From assembly GCF_020023995.1 (NCBI RefSeq), contig NZ_NRRD01000007.1:62001-126000 (forward strand): a stretch of 64,000 bases of DNA. Direction: 5' to 3'. Made by a program: the position numbers and the translations under genes. Below are positions 16,105 to 27,543 of the stretch, piece by piece. Numbering within the stretch: the stretch's first letter is position 1; every line of letters starts with the position of its first letter. The notes beneath the pieces are model-generated. The model worked only from the letters and a program-made list of their open reading frames with translations, had not been told where the DNA came from and ran no database searches. This DNA is from Rhodobacter sp. TJ_12. Lineage in GTDB: Bacteria > Pseudomonadota > Alphaproteobacteria > Rhodobacterales > Rhodobacteraceae.

Positions 16105-17160
16105 CTATTCCCCATCCTCGGCGACAAAGAAGATTTCCCCATTGGCTTCCAGCTCGCGGATCGCGGCGACGATCTCGTTCATCGCCTCTTCCACGTCTTT
16201 TTCCTTGGGTTTCTTCAGGTTCGCCATCTCGTCGCGCAGGTTTTGCGCCATGCGCTGAGACATGTTCGACAAGATGAATTCCGCCGATTTCTCGGTGTCG
16301 CCCTTAGCGCCGGCCAGCGCGACGATCAGCTTGGCCTGATCCACGGCGCGCAGCACCTTGGGAATATCGCGGGTTTCGATCCGCGCCGGGATATTGGCGA
16401 AGGTGAAGATCGCTTTGCGCACCTGATCGGCAAAGACCTTGTCTTCTTCTTCCAACCCCTCCAGCACCGAATTGCGCGTCGCGGCGGGCGAAAAGTTCAA
16501 GATCGCCCCAACCCGCTCGACCGGGCCGGTTTCAAATGCCTTGGCAGGTTGCGCATCAAGCTGGCTGGCGAGTGCCGTGCCGATCCGGTGCACGGTTTCA
16601 GGCGCGACATTGCCGGTGAGCGACACGGCATAGGCCAGTTTGCGCGCCTTTTCCGACGGCACCTTGGACAAAAGCTCGGCCGAGCGCGCGACCGTCAGCT
16701 TCGACAGCATGACCGCGCCCACCTCGATGCTTTCTTCCAACAGCACCGGCAGCAAAAGGTCGGTTGACAGCCCGGTGATACGTTCCCACGGATCGGCGCG
16801 CGAAGTGCCCGAGGCCATGCGGCGCAGCCGTGTCGCCGCCGAGGCGGACAATTGCCCATCAAGCAATTTCAGCGCGCCATCGATCCCGCCGGGGAAGGCG
16901 ATGCCCACCGCGTCCAATTCGGCGCAGAATTCCTCGACCACCTCGACCATCGTATCGCGGTCGATCAGGCGCAATTCGGCAATCGTTTCGGCCAATTGCG
17001 TCTGCTGGTCATCGGTGAGCTCATCAAGCGGCAGCTTCAGCCCTTCGGTGGCAAGAAGCTGCACCACGACCGCCGCTTTTTGGCGGCGCGACAGCACCGG
17101 ACGAGAGGCCCCGGGCCGGGTCAGCGGGCCGAGGGCTGCATGGGGGGCGATGGCGTTCAC
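16105..17160 (-). CDS. fliG: FliG-like flagellar motor switch protein (orphan)
   Basis: 351 aa from the GTG at 17160 (CGGAG 6 bases upstream); a TTG at 17190 is an alternative. N-domain residues 25-100, middle domain about 115-200, C-terminal torque domain about 230-340 with RDIPKVLRAVD and LSNMSQRMAQNLRDEM, then the conserved IRELEANGEIF end. FliG sits in the rotor switch and meets the stator. The EHPQ motif that contacts FliM in typical FliG reads ESIE here. No other flagellar gene is in the window, so it is either a dispersed fliG or a divergent paralogue. Confidence 0.82.
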   Translation of the reverse strand: MNAIAPHAALGPLTRPGASRPVLSRRQKAAVVVQLLATEGLKLPLDELTDDQQTQLAETIAELRLIDRDTMVEVVEEFCAELDAVGIAFPGGIDGALKLLDGQLSASAATRLRRMASGTSRADPWERITGLSTDLLLPVLLEESIEVGAVMLSKLTVARSAELLSKVPSEKARKLAYAVSLTGNVAPETVHRIGTALASQLDAQPAKAFETGPVERVGAILNFSPAATRNSVLEGLEEEDKVFADQVRKAIFTFANIPARIETRDIPKVLRAVDQAKLIVALAGAKGDTEKSAEFILSNMSQRMAQNLRDEMANLKKPKEKDVEEAMNEIVAAIRELEANGEIFFVAEDGE

Positions 17161-17243
17161 GCGCGACTCCGAATTTCTGTTCGCACCCAAACTGCCATGC
17201 CGCCAGTTAAAGGGCGGTTATCGGTTCTGCAGTTCCGCACCGT

Positions 17244-17405
17244 TCAACTAGAGGGAATAATGCAACTTTTCGTCTTTTCGTCCCAAGATTGTCCCTCGGG
17301 GCAGGACAATGTCACCCGGTCCGGGCAATCGCGCGCCAGCGCCGGAAACGGGACGGCCAGAAGGCCCGTCACAAGTAAGAGCGCTGCAAGGCTTTTCGGT
17401 GTCAT
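17244..17405 (-). CDS. 53-aa secreted cysteine protein
   Basis: ATG at 17405 with AGGGAG 6 bases before it, TGA at 17244. Residues 1-24 (MTPKSLAALLLVTGLLAVPF + PALA) are a Sec signal peptide. The mature part is about 29 residues with three cysteines (DCPDRVTLSCPEGQSWDEKT then KSC), a spacing reminiscent of small chitin-binding (peritrophin-like) folds but too short to assign. It lies between purB and fliG on the same strand. Function unknown. Confidence 0.65.
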   Translation of the reverse strand: MTPKSLAALLLVTGLLAVPFPALARDCPDRVTLSCPEGQSWDEKTKSCIIPSS

Positions 17406-17518
17406 CGGCATCTCCCTGTCAAAGGAAAAGCGTCACCCGAATCGCCTTGCAGCGCCAAATCACTTTTGCCCGCCGGCCCTGTCTTGCCCCCGCGCCGCCC
17501 AAGTCTTGGGCGCGCCGC

Positions 17519-18823
17519 TTACGCGCCGAACACCCGTTTGAAGATCGTGTCGACATGTTTGGTGTGGTAGCCAAGGTCGAATTTCTCTTCGATCTCGGCA
17601 GGGCTGAGCGCGGCGGTCACCTCGGCGTCTTTCAAAAGCTCTTCTTTGAAATCGGCGCCCTGTTCCCAGACCTTCATCGCATTGCGTTGCACAAGACGAT
17701 AAGCGTCTTCGCGGCTAACCCCCGCTTGCGTCAGCGCCAAAAGCACCCGTTGCGACATGACCAAGCCTTTGAACTTGTTCATGTTGCGCAGCATGTTTTC
17801 GGGATAGATCACAAGATTTTCGACCACGCCCGCCAGACGGTTCAGCGCGAAATCCAGCGTCACGGTCGCGTCGGGGCCGATGCCGCGCTCGACCGAGCTG
17901 TGCGAGATATCGCGCTCGTGCCAAAGGGCGACGTTTTCCATTGCGGGCACCACACACATGCGCACAAGGCGCGCCAAGCCGGTCAAGTTTTCGGTCAAGA
18001 CCGGGTTGCGTTTGTGCGGCATCGCCGAAGAGCCTTTTTGGCCTTTCGAGAAAAACTCTTCGGCCTCCAGCACCTCGGTGCGTTGCATGTGGCGGATTTC
18101 GATTGCGAGATTTTCGATCGACGAAGCAATGACGCCCAAGGTGGCAAAGAACATCGCGTGGCGGTCACGCGGAATGACTTGGGTCGAGATCGGCTCGGGC
18201 TTCAGGCCAAGTTGCGCGCAGACATGTTCTTCGACGCTGGGATCGATGTTGGCAAAGGTGCCGACGGCGCCGGAAATCGCGCCGGTGGCGACTTCTTCGC
18301 GTGCATTCACCAAACGGGCGCGGTTGCGGTCCATCTCGGCATAAAAGCGCGCGAAGGTAAGCCCCATCGTGGTGGGCTCGGCATGAATGCCGTGGCTGCG
18401 CCCGATCCGCACCGTTTCCTTGTGTTCGAGCGCGCGCTTTTTCAGCGCGGCCAGAAGCCGGTCCATATCGGCAAGCAGAATGTCGGCGGCGCGCACAAGC
18501 TGAATGTTCAGCGTGGTATCCAGCACATCCGACGAGGTCATGCCTTGGTGCACAAAGCGCGCGTCTTCCGAGCCGATATGTTCGGCCAGATGCGTCAGGA
18601 AGGCGATCACGTCATGCTTGGTGACGGCCTCGATCTCGTCGATCCGGGCCACATCGAATTCAACATCCTTTGCTTTCCAGACCGCGTCCGCATTCGTTTT
18701 CGGGATCACGCCAAGGGCGGCCTGCGCGTCACAGGCATGGGCCTCGATCTCATACCAGATCTTGAACTTGGTGGCGGGTTCCCAGATGTCGACCATCTCT
18801 TTGCGGGCATAGCGCGGGATCAT
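17519..18823 (-). CDS. purB: Adenylosuccinate lyase
   Basis: 434 aa. It cleaves SAICAR and adenylosuccinate to fumarate plus AICAR or AMP in purine synthesis. The fumarase/aspartase-superfamily signature GSSAMPHKRNP is present, along with SHGIHAEPT and HQGMTSSDVLDT typical of PurB. The ATG at 18823 gives the family N-terminus MIPRYARKEM. A palindrome GCCCAAG/CTTGGGC follows the stop but lacks a T tract. It is divergent from the DUF6314 gene with only 86 bases between starts. Confidence 0.96.
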   Translation of the reverse strand: MIPRYARKEMVDIWEPATKFKIWYEIEAHACDAQAALGVIPKTNADAVWKAKDVEFDVARIDEIEAVTKHDVIAFLTHLAEHIGSEDARFVHQGMTSSDVLDTTLNIQLVRAADILLADMDRLLAALKKRALEHKETVRIGRSHGIHAEPTTMGLTFARFYAEMDRNRARLVNAREEVATGAISGAVGTFANIDPSVEEHVCAQLGLKPEPISTQVIPRDRHAMFFATLGVIASSIENLAIEIRHMQRTEVLEAEEFFSKGQKGSSAMPHKRNPVLTENLTGLARLVRMCVVPAMENVALWHERDISHSSVERGIGPDATVTLDFALNRLAGVVENLVIYPENMLRNMNKFKGLVMSQRVLLALTQAGVSREDAYRLVQRNAMKVWEQGADFKEELLKDAEVTAALSPAEIEEKFDLGYHTKHVDTIFKRVFGA

Positions 18824-18909
18824 GGATAGGCCTCTTGCTTGTGACGGGGTTGGCGGTTGATAGACTGGCGCGGCCCCTTGGGCAAGGGATGTGGCAGATA
18901 GAGGCGGGA

Positions 18910-19326
18910 ATGACGCGGACAATCACGGATTTTGAAGGCACTTGGCAGATCAGCCGCAGCATCGATGATCGCTTCGGGGGGCAAAAAGCGACTTTCGAAG
19001 GGTCGGCAACCCTAATTCCTTGTGGGGATGGGTCTTGGAAATGGGAAGAAAGTGGCTATCTGACATTGGGAGAGGACGCCCCGATCAAGGCCACGCGGAT
19101 TTATTACTGGCGCCCGGCGCCGCCGCGGATCGAGGTGTTCTTTGAAGACGGGCGTCCGTTTCACGGTTTTGACCCTTCGGGGGCGGCCACGGCGGCGCAT
19201 TGGTGCGCGCCCGACGATTATCGGGCGGAATACGAGTTCACCGATTGGCCCGCCTGGCAGGCCATATGGCGGGTAAAAGGCCCGCACAAGGATTACGAAA
19301 TGATCTCGCGTTACACTCGCGCGTGA
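18910..19326 (+). CDS. DUF6314 family protein
   Basis: 138 aa from the ATG at 18910 (GGCGGG upstream). The sequence follows the DUF6314 pattern: FEGTWQISRSI at the start, TRIYYWRP, FFEDGRPFHGF, AHWCAPDDY and the C-terminal WRVKGPHKDYEMIS. These are small beta-barrel-like cytosolic proteins of unknown function. An in-frame upstream start at 18835 would overlap the purB promoter and is not favoured. Confidence 0.78.
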   Translation: MTRTITDFEGTWQISRSIDDRFGGQKATFEGSATLIPCGDGSWKWEESGYLTLGEDAPIKATRIYYWRPAPPRIEVFFEDGRPFHGFDPSGAATAAHWCAPDDYRAEYEFTDWPAWQAIWRVKGPHKDYEMISRYTRA

Positions 19327-19419
19327 ACACCGGTCTTTGCCGCCCGGCAGAGGCCCCCCCGGAGCGCCTCCGGTCGGATCGAGGGATGGCGACTTAGCTC
19401 TCGTACCCGATAGCTCCGG

Positions 19420-19443
19420 GGGGGCAGTGTGCCCCCTTTGTTT
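19420..19443 (+). terminator. Probable terminator after the DUF6314 gene
   Basis: GGGGGC (19420-19425), loop AGTGT, GCCCCC (19431-19436), then TTTGTTT. It lies 94 bases after the stop, before mprF. Confidence 0.65.
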
Positions 19444-19568
19444 CCTGACTGTCGCGATGCTGCATCGAGACAGTGCCTTGCCGCTGTGCAGTGGGGCAGG
19501 GCGCTTGTAACTTGGGGCAAAATCGGTAACTCAGAAGGCAAGGAAGACCGAAGGCAGGGAGAGACGCG

Positions 19569-22169
19569 ATGAGCAAGCGCGAGGCCGGTGCGACACGCCC
19601 GGGCAAGCTGCGCCATCTCGGCCCGGTTTTGCTGGGGTTTTCGCTTTTTGGGCTGGGCATCTGGGCGCTGCACCACCTGCTGAAGGAAGTCAGCGCCGAT
19701 GAGATTTACACCCAAATTCAGGCCACGCCGAATTATGTCTTCGCCATTGCGCTGGGCGCCACCGCCTTGGGCTATACCGCGCTGATTGGTTATGATTTTT
19801 GGGCGCTGAAATATCTTGAAAAGAAGCTGCCCCTGCGCGTGGTCGCGCTGGGGGGCTTTTTGGGCTACGCCTTCGGCAACACGATCGGGATTTCCGTCCT
19901 GTCCGGCGGGGCCGTGCGCTACCGGATCTATTCTGCCTTTGGTCTCAACGCTTTCGAGGTGGCCGCGCTGGCCTCCTATATCGCCATCGCGATGGGCACG
20001 GGGCTGTCACTTGTGGGCGTATTTGCCTTGGCCGCGCATCCCGCCGCCCTCTCGGGTCTGTTGCCACTCACCGAGGAGATGGTGCGGTTTTTGGCGCTGT
20101 CGGGGGGCTTGGCGACGGTTGCGCTTTTGTTTGGGCTGGGCATTTCGGGCAAGGTGCTGCGGCTGGGCAAATATGAAATCGCGATGCCGCGCCCGGCCAT
20201 TCTTTCGGGGCAAATGGTCGTTGCGCTGTTTGACAGCACGATGGCGGCGCTGACGCTTTATGTGCTTTTGCCCGCGGGCGCGCCCGATTTTGTCACCTTC
20301 TTGGCGATCTATGCCACCGCCACCATGGTCGGGGTGATGAGCCATGTGCCCGGGGGCGTTGGCGTTTTTGAAACCGTGGTGATGGCGGCGATGCCGGCCG
20401 GCACGGCGGTGGGCGATGTGGCGGCGGCGCTTTTGATGTTCCGCCTGATCTATTACCTCATCCCCTTCGCGCTGGCTTTCGTTATCGTCTCGTTGAACGA
20501 GGCGCGCTTGGCGGGCGGCTGGGCGGTGCGGTTGTTTGGTGAAATATCCGATCCGATGCGGCCCGCCTTTAACGCGGTGGCGGGCATGGTGCCATGGCTT
20601 TCGGGCGCCTGGGCCTTTGGTCTTGGGGCCTATTTGCTGGCGCTGTCGCTGCTGCCCTCGGTGCCGACGCTGCATGACAATGATGATCTTGTCGGCGCGA
20701 TCTTGTTAGAGGGCGGCACGCTGGTGTCCTCTGTCGCGGGGGCGGTGCTTTTGATCTTGTCGCATGGGCTCATTCGCCGTGTGGCGGGGGCGTTTTGGTT
20801 GACGCTGGTGGCCATCGGGGGCGGGGTCGTCTCGGTGCTGCTCAACAATTTCGACTATGAAAGCGCGGCGCTTTTGATTGCGGGGGCTTTGCTGCTTTGG
20901 CCGTTCCGGCAGGAGTTCTACCGCGAGGCCAAGATCACCGAAGGCGTCTTGGGGCCGGCTTGGATCGCCATGGTCACCGCCGTGATTATGGCTGTGTCGC
21001 TGTTTTTCATCTTTGTGCATGCGGCCACGCCCTATTCGCACAGCCTTTGGATCGATTTCGCGCAAAACGCCAATACGCCGCGCTCGCTGCGCGCGGGGCT
21101 TGTGGGATCGGCCATCTTGGTGATTTTCACCACCTATGTCGCGCTGCAACCTTTGGCACGGCGCAGCCCACGCACCCCAACCGAGGCGTTGATCGCCGCG
21201 CGCAAGGTGATTGGTGCGCAATCGGACCCGACGGCCTGTCTTGCGCTGGCGGGGGATAAGGAGCTTACTTTTTCCGCCGATGCCTCTGCCTTTGTGATGT
21301 TTGCGCGGCGACGCAAAAGCTGGGTCGCGCTGGGCGATCCGGTGGGGGATATGCGCTATTTCGACGATCTGGGCTGGGATTTTGTCGAGGCCGCACAGCA
21401 GGCCAATTGCCGCCCGGTGTTTTATGAAATCTCGGAACGGCAATTGCCGCGGATGATCGAAATGGGGCTCGCCGCGCATAAGGTGGGTGAAGAGGCGGTG
21501 ATCAAGCTGGGCAACTTCACCTTGTCGGGCGCGCGGTTCAAAACCCTGCGCACGGCTTTCAACCAAGCCCATCGCGACGGGATGACGGTCGAGATTTGCC
21601 AGCCGCCCCATGCGCCCGACTTGATCGAAACGTTGCGCCCGATTTCCGAAGCTTGGCTGGGCGATAAGGTGGGGCATGAGAAAAGCTTCTCTGTCGGGCG
21701 CTTCGATCCGGCCTATCTGCGCCATTTCCCGATTGCGGTGGCCCGGCGTGGCGCGGAACCGGTTGCCTTCGCCACGATCATGGCGCCGGGCAAGGGCAAG
21801 CGGGTGGCGGTGGATTTGATGCGCTACCGGCCCGAAGATGCGTCGGGCATGATCGAATTTCTGTTCCTGTCGCTGATCGATCACTATCAGCGCGCGGGGG
21901 CCGAAGAGTTCAGCCTTGGCATGGCGCCCTTGTCGGGGCTGAGCGCGCGGCGCACGGCACGGTTGTGGAGCCGGTTCGGCGCGCTGATGTTCCGCCACGG
22001 CGGGGCATTTTCCAATTTCGAAGAGCTGCGCGCCTTCAAGGCGCAATTTAACCCGGAATGGCGTCCGCGCTATATTGCATTGCCGGTCGGGGTGTCGCCA
22101 ATGGTGGCGATGGCCGATGTGACGATGCTGATTTCGGGGGGACGACGTCGGCGGTTGGGGCGCAAATAG
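19569..22169 (+). CDS. mprF: Phosphatidylglycerol lysyltransferase/flippase MprF
   Basis: 866 aa, the usual length. The N-terminal 520 residues hold about 14 membrane segments with the flippase core (FGNTIGISVLSGGAVRYRIY near residue 100). The C-terminal part (about 550-850) is the GNAT-type aminoacyl transferase (DUF2156) with FSVGRFDPAYL and FSLGMAPLSG. It transfers an amino acid, usually lysine, from tRNA to phosphatidylglycerol and flips the product, lowering the negative surface charge. The ribosome-binding site is AGGGAG 7 bases before ATG. The amino acid used cannot be told from sequence. Confidence 0.92.
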   Translation: MSKREAGATRPGKLRHLGPVLLGFSLFGLGIWALHHLLKEVSADEIYTQIQATPNYVFAIALGATALGYTALIGYDFWALKYLEKKLPLRVVALGGFLGYAFGNTIGISVLSGGAVRYRIYSAFGLNAFEVAALASYIAIAMGTGLSLVGVFALAAHPAALSGLLPLTEEMVRFLALSGGLATVALLFGLGISGKVLRLGKYEIAMPRPAILSGQMVVALFDSTMAALTLYVLLPAGAPDFVTFLAIYATATMVGVMSHVPGGVGVFETVVMAAMPAGTAVGDVAAALLMFRLIYYLIPFALAFVIVSLNEARLAGGWAVRLFGEISDPMRPAFNAVAGMVPWLSGAWAFGLGAYLLALSLLPSVPTLHDNDDLVGAILLEGGTLVSSVAGAVLLILSHGLIRRVAGAFWLTLVAIGGGVVSVLLNNFDYESAALLIAGALLLWPFRQEFYREAKITEGVLGPAWIAMVTAVIMAVSLFFIFVHAATPYSHSLWIDFAQNANTPRSLRAGLVGSAILVIFTTYVALQPLARRSPRTPTEALIAARKVIGAQSDPTACLALAGDKELTFSADASAFVMFARRRKSWVALGDPVGDMRYFDDLGWDFVEAAQQANCRPVFYEISERQLPRMIEMGLAAHKVGEEAVIKLGNFTLSGARFKTLRTAFNQAHRDGMTVEICQPPHAPDLIETLRPISEAWLGDKVGHEKSFSVGRFDPAYLRHFPIAVARRGAEPVAFATIMAPGKGKRVAVDLMRYRPEDASGMIEFLFLSLIDHYQRAGAEEFSLGMAPLSGLSARRTARLWSRFGALMFRHGGAFSNFEELRAFKAQFNPEWRPRYIALPVGVSPMVAMADVTMLISGGRRRRLGRK

Positions 22170-22259
22170 GGGCCGCGCGGGCCCAAGCGAGGCATGCTGC
22201 AAAGCACTTTCGGCAAGCTGGCTGTTTTTGGGGGGGCCGGTGGCCTTGGGTTCGCCGCC

Positions 22260-22568
22260 TCAGTCCCAGCCTTGCATCAGCCGCATGCGCAAGATCGCGC
22301 GATCGGTGGCGATCATTCCGGGAATAAGCAGCGCATCCAACGCCCACCACAGCGCCACCAGCGCCAGTGGGATATAGCCGACCAGAAGGAAGGTCAGCGC
22401 CGAGCCGATGCCGAATAGCACAAGCTGCATCAACCCGCTGATCCACCGGCCCAGATAGAACCGGTGCACACCGAAAAATCCGACAAAGAGCCACAGCAAA
22501 TAGGCAACAAGCGCCGAGGGGCCTTCGTTGGCGATACGTTGTTCGATATATAGGGCGCGGTCGCTCAT
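22260..22568 (-). CDS. TM2 domain membrane protein
   Basis: 102 aa. LLWLFVGFFGVHRFYLGRW is the TM2-domain hallmark, with a second hydrophobic stretch (LMQLVLFGIGSALTFLLVGY) and a third (IPLALVALWWALDALLIPG). The family is widespread and of unknown molecular role. It is on the minus strand upstream of nothing co-directional except the CAP lipoprotein 59 bases ahead, which could share its transcript. Confidence 0.85.
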   Translation of the reverse strand: MSDRALYIEQRIANEGPSALVAYLLWLFVGFFGVHRFYLGRWISGLMQLVLFGIGSALTFLLVGYIPLALVALWWALDALLIPGMIATDRAILRMRLMQGWD

Positions 22569-22627
22569 GTGAAGTTCCTTAACATGAGCGAGAGATGGGG
22601 ATGTGAGCGCGCCGGTTCAAGACCCTC

Positions 22628-23224
22628 TCACATCTTCTTGGCGTAAACCGCAGCCCAGAAGGTGGTCTTGCCATCGGCGGCGGTGGCCATGCCAAGGCCG
22701 AATTCCTGCAGTTCGGGGATCGTGATATTTGCGCGGTGCTTGGGCGAGGCGCTCCATTGCGCCAGCGTGCCATCGATCTCGAACCGGCCCGCGGCGATGT
22801 TTTCCGCAATGATGCGGGGCCGGTAGCCAAGCGCGCGGGCGCGCGCCATAGGCCCGGCGGTGGCACTGCCGGTATGGGTCATCAGCCCGCGCTGCGCCAT
22901 ATCACAGGCGTGATCGGCGGCGACGCGGTCTAGTTTGCGGTTGCCCACCAGCGGCGCCAGCCCCGCCTCGTGCCGCGTGGCATTGGTGGCGGCAAGCCCG
23001 CGCGCGGCCTGCTCTGCAGATGTGGGCTGGCAATCGGCCTGCCCCGCTTGCGCCACGGCAACGGGCGCATGGCCATCGGTCCAGATGACGCGGCCGGGCA
23101 GTTTCGGCACCGGTGCGGTGGCGGCGCTTTCCGGCGGGGCTTGTGGTGCGGGCGTTTGCACACAGGCGGCCAGCGCGAAAAGCGCGGGCGCCAGCAGCAT
23201 CGGGGCGGGGAACAGACGTTTCAT
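22628..23224 (-). CDS. CAP (SCP-like) domain lipoprotein
   Basis: 198 aa. The signal peptide ends in the lipobox LAAC (Cys21), so it should be an outer- or inner-membrane lipoprotein facing the periplasm. After a Pro/Ala linker the CAP domain spans about 75-195: RHEAGLAPL, HACDMAQRGLMTHTGS and ENIAAGRFEIDGTLAQW. The conserved His of the CAP cavity is visible in DHACD and MTHTG. Bacterial CAP proteins are poorly understood. Confidence 0.85.
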   Translation of the reverse strand: MKRLFPAPMLLAPALFALAACVQTPAPQAPPESAATAPVPKLPGRVIWTDGHAPVAVAQAGQADCQPTSAEQAARGLAATNATRHEAGLAPLVGNRKLDRVAADHACDMAQRGLMTHTGSATAGPMARARALGYRPRIIAENIAAGRFEIDGTLAQWSASPKHRANITIPELQEFGLGMATAADGKTTFWAAVYAKKM

Positions 23225-23377
23225 GGCGAACCTCGTCAGATGCGCAGAAATTGGGGCGGGCGGCGATGCGGCCAGCCCAATGCGGGAACCCTAGCATAGA
23301 TCCGCCGGGCCGATCCACGCTGCGCCCCTGCGGCGGCAAAACTGCGGCTGCGGCATGGCGCGGGGGCGGCGCATCGT

Positions 23378-24397
23378 TCAAAGCCGCTCGATCACCCCAT
23401 ACCAGCCCTTGCCCGCCCAGGTTTCGAACCCTTCGGTGCGGTGAAAGCCGGTCAGCACGGTGCCGTTTTCCGCCCAGCCGTGGGGCGTATTGGCGGGCAG
23501 TGTCAGCTGGGTGACCTTCTCTGCGTCAGGGCCATGTGCGGCCAGAACCCGCCCATCTGCATCGACCAAATAGCTGCGCATCACGCCATCATTGGCGCAA
23601 AACCGCAGGCTCGATAGCACCGCATCGGCCTGCGGGGCCCAGTCGAATTGCGTGACCAAAATCCCAAGCGGCTGCCCATTGCGCGCGCCGCCTGCGCGCA
23701 CCGGAGTGGCCCAGGCCATCGTCTTTTTTCCCCGCAGCAGCGCCGAGGTTTCGACATCGCCTGCCACGAACCCATCACCGTCGGTCACGGCGCAAGCGGC
23801 GTCGAACCAGCTTGCGCGGGTCACATCGGCCCCGGCGACGGCATAGGTTTCGGGGCGGCCATTGGCCAAAACCCGCCCGTCCATCCCGACAAGCCAAATA
23901 TCGGAATAGACCGTATAAGCATCCAAGATCACGCCCAGACGCGCCGAGGCTTGGCGCAGGGCGGCATCGCTGCGCGTTTGTGCGGCATGCACCAGATCGG
24001 CATCGGTCGCCCACCAGCGCACATCGCAAGACCGTTCATAAAGGTTGCGATCAATCAGATCGATTGCATTGAAGGCACAATCCACCAGCCGCGTGCCGGT
24101 GGCCGCGACCGACAGCGCACTGACCATGTTTTCCAGCCCAGAGAGCCGCGCCTTCAACGTATCGCCCAGTTCATTCGCGATATCGCCGATCTGGCCAGAG
24201 ACCTTGCGCACCTCTTCGGCCACCAGCGCAAAGCCCGCGCCTTGTTGGCCGACCCGCGCCGCCTCGATCCGGGCATTCAGGCCCAGCACATTCATTTGTT
24301 TGGTGATTTGCGCGATCCGATCCACGGTCACCCCGGTCAGCTCGGAGGCGTCGCGGGTTTCGGTGGCGATGGCATCTAGGGTCGGTGCGGCGCTCAT
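23378..24397 (-). CDS. Soluble chemoreceptor-like protein with reversed domain order
   Basis: 339 aa from the ATG at 24397 (GAGG 5 bases upstream). Residues 1-100 contain a very short methyl-accepting signalling core: QITKQMNVLGLNARIEAARV and GFALVAEEVRKV, the tip that binds CheA/CheW. The C-terminal 220 residues look like a Cache-type sensor (YSDIWLVGMDGRVLANGRPE; SYLVDADGRVLAAHGP). No membrane segment is present, so sensing would be cytosolic. Usual receptors put the sensor first; the order here is reversed. No chemotaxis genes are adjacent. Confidence 0.8.
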   Translation of the reverse strand: MSAAPTLDAIATETRDASELTGVTVDRIAQITKQMNVLGLNARIEAARVGQQGAGFALVAEEVRKVSGQIGDIANELGDTLKARLSGLENMVSALSVAATGTRLVDCAFNAIDLIDRNLYERSCDVRWWATDADLVHAAQTRSDAALRQASARLGVILDAYTVYSDIWLVGMDGRVLANGRPETYAVAGADVTRASWFDAACAVTDGDGFVAGDVETSALLRGKKTMAWATPVRAGGARNGQPLGILVTQFDWAPQADAVLSSLRFCANDGVMRSYLVDADGRVLAAHGPDAEKVTQLTLPANTPHGWAENGTVLTGFHRTEGFETWAGKGWYGVIERL

Positions 24398-24510
24398 AAG
24401 AACCTCAAGTCTTGGCAGTGGTTTTGGGGGCACAAAACCTGCGGCAGGTTAACCAAGCGTGTAAACCGATCCGTTTTGTTTTGGCCGGGCGGAATTGCCA
24501 CAGCACTGAT

Positions 24511-24538
24511 GAAAAAGGCGGCTCTTGCGAGCCGCCTT
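24511..24538 (-). terminator. acnA intrinsic terminator
   Basis: AAGGCGGCTC (24515-24524) / GAGCCGCCTT (24529-24538) with a 4-base loop, then TTTCATC on the minus strand, 26 bases after the acnA stop. Confidence 0.9.
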
Positions 24539-24563
24539 GATCGTCTTTGTGGCTGGGCTTGCC

Positions 24564-27317
<2,754 letters not shown>

Positions 27318-27403
27318 CTGGGGGCCTCCCGTGGCTGTAAAGGATGTCTTGATCGGTATGTGCCCCATGCCGCGGAGTCGATCAAGGGGGCGTGAGCATT
27401 TTT

Positions 27404-27409
27404 TGTATA
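27404..27409 (-). promoter_or_regulatory. Possible acnA -10 element
   Basis: TATACA on the minus strand, 87 bases before the acnA start, followed by an A-rich run. The -35 position (TGCGAC at 17 bases) is poor, so an activator may be needed. Tentative. Confidence 0.35.
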
Positions 27410-27543
27410 CCGTTGCACACTGAATTGTCGCAGGGCAGGCCGCCGCGCGGGGCTGCGGCCTTAAGGGCACACATCGCAAAACCTTGATTGGCTTTTGTGG
27501 GCGGTTCCTCTTAGGAAAAACGGACGAAACGAAACGAGGCAAC

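Noticed and set aside
17497-17515. Terminator behind purB
   Set aside because: The palindrome GCCCAAG/CTTGGGC has a one-base centre and no T tract, so it was not listed as a terminator.
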